Positions 5,051 to 6,430 of a stretch of 6,430 bases of DNA are shown here, piece after piece. The stretch comes from WGAB01 sp964406105. GTDB lineage: Bacteria > Hydrothermota > Hydrothermia > WGAB01. A program made the translations under genes and the position numbers. The notes below the pieces were generated by a model. That model ran no database searches. It worked only from the letters and a program-made list of their open reading frames with translations, and was not told the DNA's origin. Each line of letters begins with the position of its first letter. Within the stretch, counting starts at the first letter, position 1. The stretch covers positions 1 through 6,430 of the forward strand of contig CAYOQK010000018.1 of assembly GCA_964406105.1 (NCBI GenBank). The letters run 5' to 3'.

Positions 5051-5872
5051 GTGCGTGTTCTGGAGATGCAATTCCCCCCGAAGGCATGGGATTTTCAGCG
5101 GTTCGGGCTGACCCCCACCAAGTTGTGGGCCCGGCTCACCAACACAAACCTCCCGAGGATCTTTGTGACAAGCATTCCCAAGGCCGGCACGCACTTAGTA
5201 GAGCGTGCATTGGTACTGCATCCCCGACTATACAGAAAACTTTTACCCAAGATCACCGATGAAAACCTGGGCCGTTTCGGGAACTTGGAGAACGTTCTCT
5301 CCTCTTTGAAACCCGGAGAGTTTCTTCTAAGTCATCTGTACTACACCCCAGAAAGAGAGCGGGTTTTAAGAGACTTGGGGATCCCTGTGGTGTTCGTTGT
5401 GCGGGATCCCAGGGATATTGTGGTGTCAGACACTTTTTTTATTCTGCGATGGAAGTCCCACCGCCTCCATCGTTTTTTCCATCAACAGAAAAGCCTCAAG
5501 GATCAACTCCGTTTAGCCATTACGGGTTATGCGCCTCTCGCCTACCCTTCCATTGAGGAAAAACTCCGGAGGTTTTCGGGGTGGCTCTCTTCAGATGCTT
5601 GTGTTGTGCGTTTTGAAGATCTTGTCGGGCCATATGGAGGAGGTAGTGAGGAGACACAACGCAAAGCCCTTTACGCTTTGTACCAACATTTAGGGATTCC
5701 CATCTCCTCCGACTTCTTGGACACCGTATCCCGAAAGCTCTTCTCCTCGGCAAGCCCAACCTTCCGAAAGGGGTGGGTTTCCCAGTGGAAGAATGTGTTA
5801 GATGAAGAACTCTTGAGCCTTTTCTATGACACGGCTGGACACTGGCTAAAGGTGTATGGCTATGACACGTGA
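5051..5872 (+). CDS. PAPS-dependent sulfotransferase (Sulfotransfer_1-like)
   Basis: The 273-residue product should transfer sulfate from PAPS to an acceptor, here probably a sugar or glycan. The 5'-phosphosulfate loop is TSIPKAGTHLVERAL (40-54, core PKAGT). The 3'-phosphate motif is VVRDPRDIVVS (116-126). FLLSHL (91-96) puts His95 where cytosolic and carbohydrate sulfotransferases have the catalytic His. FRKGWVSQWKN (238-248) matches the C-terminal FRKG-x-x-x-x-W-K-N PAPS-binding motif, and VVRFEDLV (185-192) is the usual strand before it. The frame is open back to 4955, but the GTG at 5051 is chosen because a consensus promoter ends 6 nt before it and the upstream part overlaps that promoter and tsaB. 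GC is visibly lower (43-55% in the lines counted) than in neighbouring genes, with T-rich runs, suggesting acquisition. The next gene overlaps by 11 nt, tying it to polysaccharide synthesis. The acceptor cannot be deduced. Confidence 0.92.
   Translation: MRVLEMQFPPKAWDFQRFGLTPTKLWARLTNTNLPRIFVTSIPKAGTHLVERALVLHPRLYRKLLPKITDENLGRFGNLENVLSSLKPGEFLLSHLYYTPERERVLRDLGIPVVFVVRDPRDIVVSDTFFILRWKSHRLHRFFHQQKSLKDQLRLAITGYAPLAYPSIEEKLRRFSGWLSSDACVVRFEDLVGPYGGGSEETQRKALYALYQHLGIPISSDFLDTVSRKLFSSASPTFRKGWVSQWKNVLDEELLSLFYDTAGHWLKVYGYDT
5848..5854 (+). promoter_or_regulatory. Shine-Dalgarno site of the Wzz-like gene
   Basis: AAAGGTG lies 7 nt before ATG 5862, inside the end of the sulfotransferase gene. 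It supports the start within the 11-nt overlap. Confidence 0.6.
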
Positions 5873-6430
5873 ACCTACTACCGATTCCCCCGAGGTCGGG
5901 CTTCACCTAGGCCTGTTGTGGGCCTTGATCCGGAAGCATCTCCGGAAGATCGGGGGGTACAGCCTGGGGTTGGGGGTGTTGATGGGGCTTTTGTCTCTAT
6001 TCGTGATCCCCAAAAAGTACGAGGCTCAGGCTGTACTTTTACCGCCGGTGGAAGAGTCGCTCGCGGGTGGCAGTTGGATCAAGAGCCTGATCCCCGGTTT
6101 AGGGGGCGGAACCTCAGCGGAGATCGTGATGGCTCTGCTCCAAAGCGACCGGGTTTGCTGGTCGGTGGTTCGGAACCTGCGGCTGGACACCCTGTGGAAC
6201 GACACCGTTCGTCAGGAACTCATTGAACGGGCAAAAGATCGGTTAAAGGTAGAAAGTGATGTTACATTAGGCACTATTGCACTAAAGTTCCGAGAGCGGG
6301 ATCCGCAGTTGGCTGCTCGGGTAGTACAAGAGTTCCTCTACGTAACCGAACAACTCAATGACACCCTCAAGATCAGCCCCATCAAGCCCTTCCTCAAGGT
6401 GTTGGATCCTCCTTTTCCTCCTCAGAAAAA
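5862..6430 (+). CDS. Wzz-like polysaccharide chain-length / co-polymerase protein (3' end outside window)
   Basis: This frame is open from ATG 5862 to the window end (189 whole codons). After a short cytoplasmic N-terminus (LLWALIRKHLRK, 18-29) comes a membrane segment at about 31-49 ending in VIPKKYEAQAVLLPP (48-62), the typical Wzz junction of first membrane helix and periplasmic strand. Then LIPGLGGGTSAEIVMALLQS (76-95) and VVRNLRLDTLW (102-112) match the family's conserved helical region, and LKVESDVTLGTIALKFRERD (128-147) followed by PQLAARVVQEFL (148-159) matches its I-x-I-x-F...DP..AA core. Wzz proteins set the modal length of O-antigen or exopolysaccharide chains. Here SPIKPFLKVLDPPFPPQK (172-189), which looks like the Pro-rich motif before the second membrane helix, follows almost at once, so the long coiled coil seems to be missing. 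The overlap with the sulfotransferase suggests one locus for a sulfated glycan. Confidence 0.85.
   Translation, partial: MTREPTTDSPEVGLHLGLLWALIRKHLRKIGGYSLGLGVLMGLLSLFVIPKKYEAQAVLLPPVEESLAGGSWIKSLIPGLGGGTSAEIVMALLQSDRVCWSVVRNLRLDTLWNDTVRQELIERAKDRLKVESDVTLGTIALKFRERDPQLAARVVQEFLYVTEQLNDTLKISPIKPFLKVLDPPFPPQK

Noticed and set aside
5918..6226. Plus-strand open frame of 102 codons near the window end
   Set aside because: It is out of frame within the Wzz-like gene, whose frame is open from 5862 to the end and carries family motifs.
1..6430. CRISPR array, tRNA/rRNA gene, insertion sequence or attachment site
   Set aside because: I saw no regularly spaced repeats, no tRNA-like cloverleaf, no transposase motif and no terminal inverted repeats. 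Nearly all the window is accounted for by coding sequence.

Overview
The window is a GC-rich stretch (by eye about 60-70% GC over most of its length) from a bacterium that is probably diderm. It encodes a lipobox protein, an ECF sigma / membrane anti-sigma pair, RimI, TsaB and a Wzz-type polysaccharide protein. The proteins are strongly biased to Arg over Lys, which would fit a thermophile, but nothing here fixes the phylum. Translation starts come in two styles. Genes inside operons have strong Shine-Dalgarno sites, some nearly a perfect match to the 16S tail. Three genes that begin transcripts have no Shine-Dalgarno site and instead have a -10 hexamer exactly 6 nt before the start codon, as in leaderless mRNAs.

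Layout. (1) 1-320, minus strand: ribosomal protein L19 (rplS), cut by the window edge, with its own -10 box. (2) 424-1302, plus: a divergently placed lipoprotein of unknown function. (3) 1312-1346: a strong GC hairpin that ends on the -10 box of the next gene. (4) 1358-3818, plus: a tight three-gene operon joined by two ATGA overlaps, coding for an ECF sigma factor, a one-pass membrane anti-sigma factor with a predicted Ig-like outer domain, and a 443-residue exported-looking protein made of about five Ig-like repeats. (5) 3840-4956, minus: rimI and tsaB (overlapping), convergent with the operon; a perfect 12-bp hairpin lies in the last codons of rimI. (6) 5051-6430, plus: a PAPS-type sulfotransferase overlapping the start of a Wzz-like chain-length protein that runs off the window.

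How the parts may work together. The sigma, anti-sigma and Ig-repeat genes look like one cell-envelope signalling unit: the outer Ig-like domain of the anti-sigma factor could sense or bind an envelope partner, with the Ig-repeat protein as the obvious candidate. TsaB (t6A tRNA modification) and RimI (N-terminal acetylation) are a conserved housekeeping pair. The sulfotransferase plus Wzz pair suggests the start of a surface-polysaccharide locus making a sulfated glycan; its lower GC (about 43-55% per 60-base line in the lines counted) is consistent with an acquired or accessory segment. The intergenic gaps are all short (the longest, 321-423, is 103 bp), so no gene-free stretch longer than 300 bases exists.
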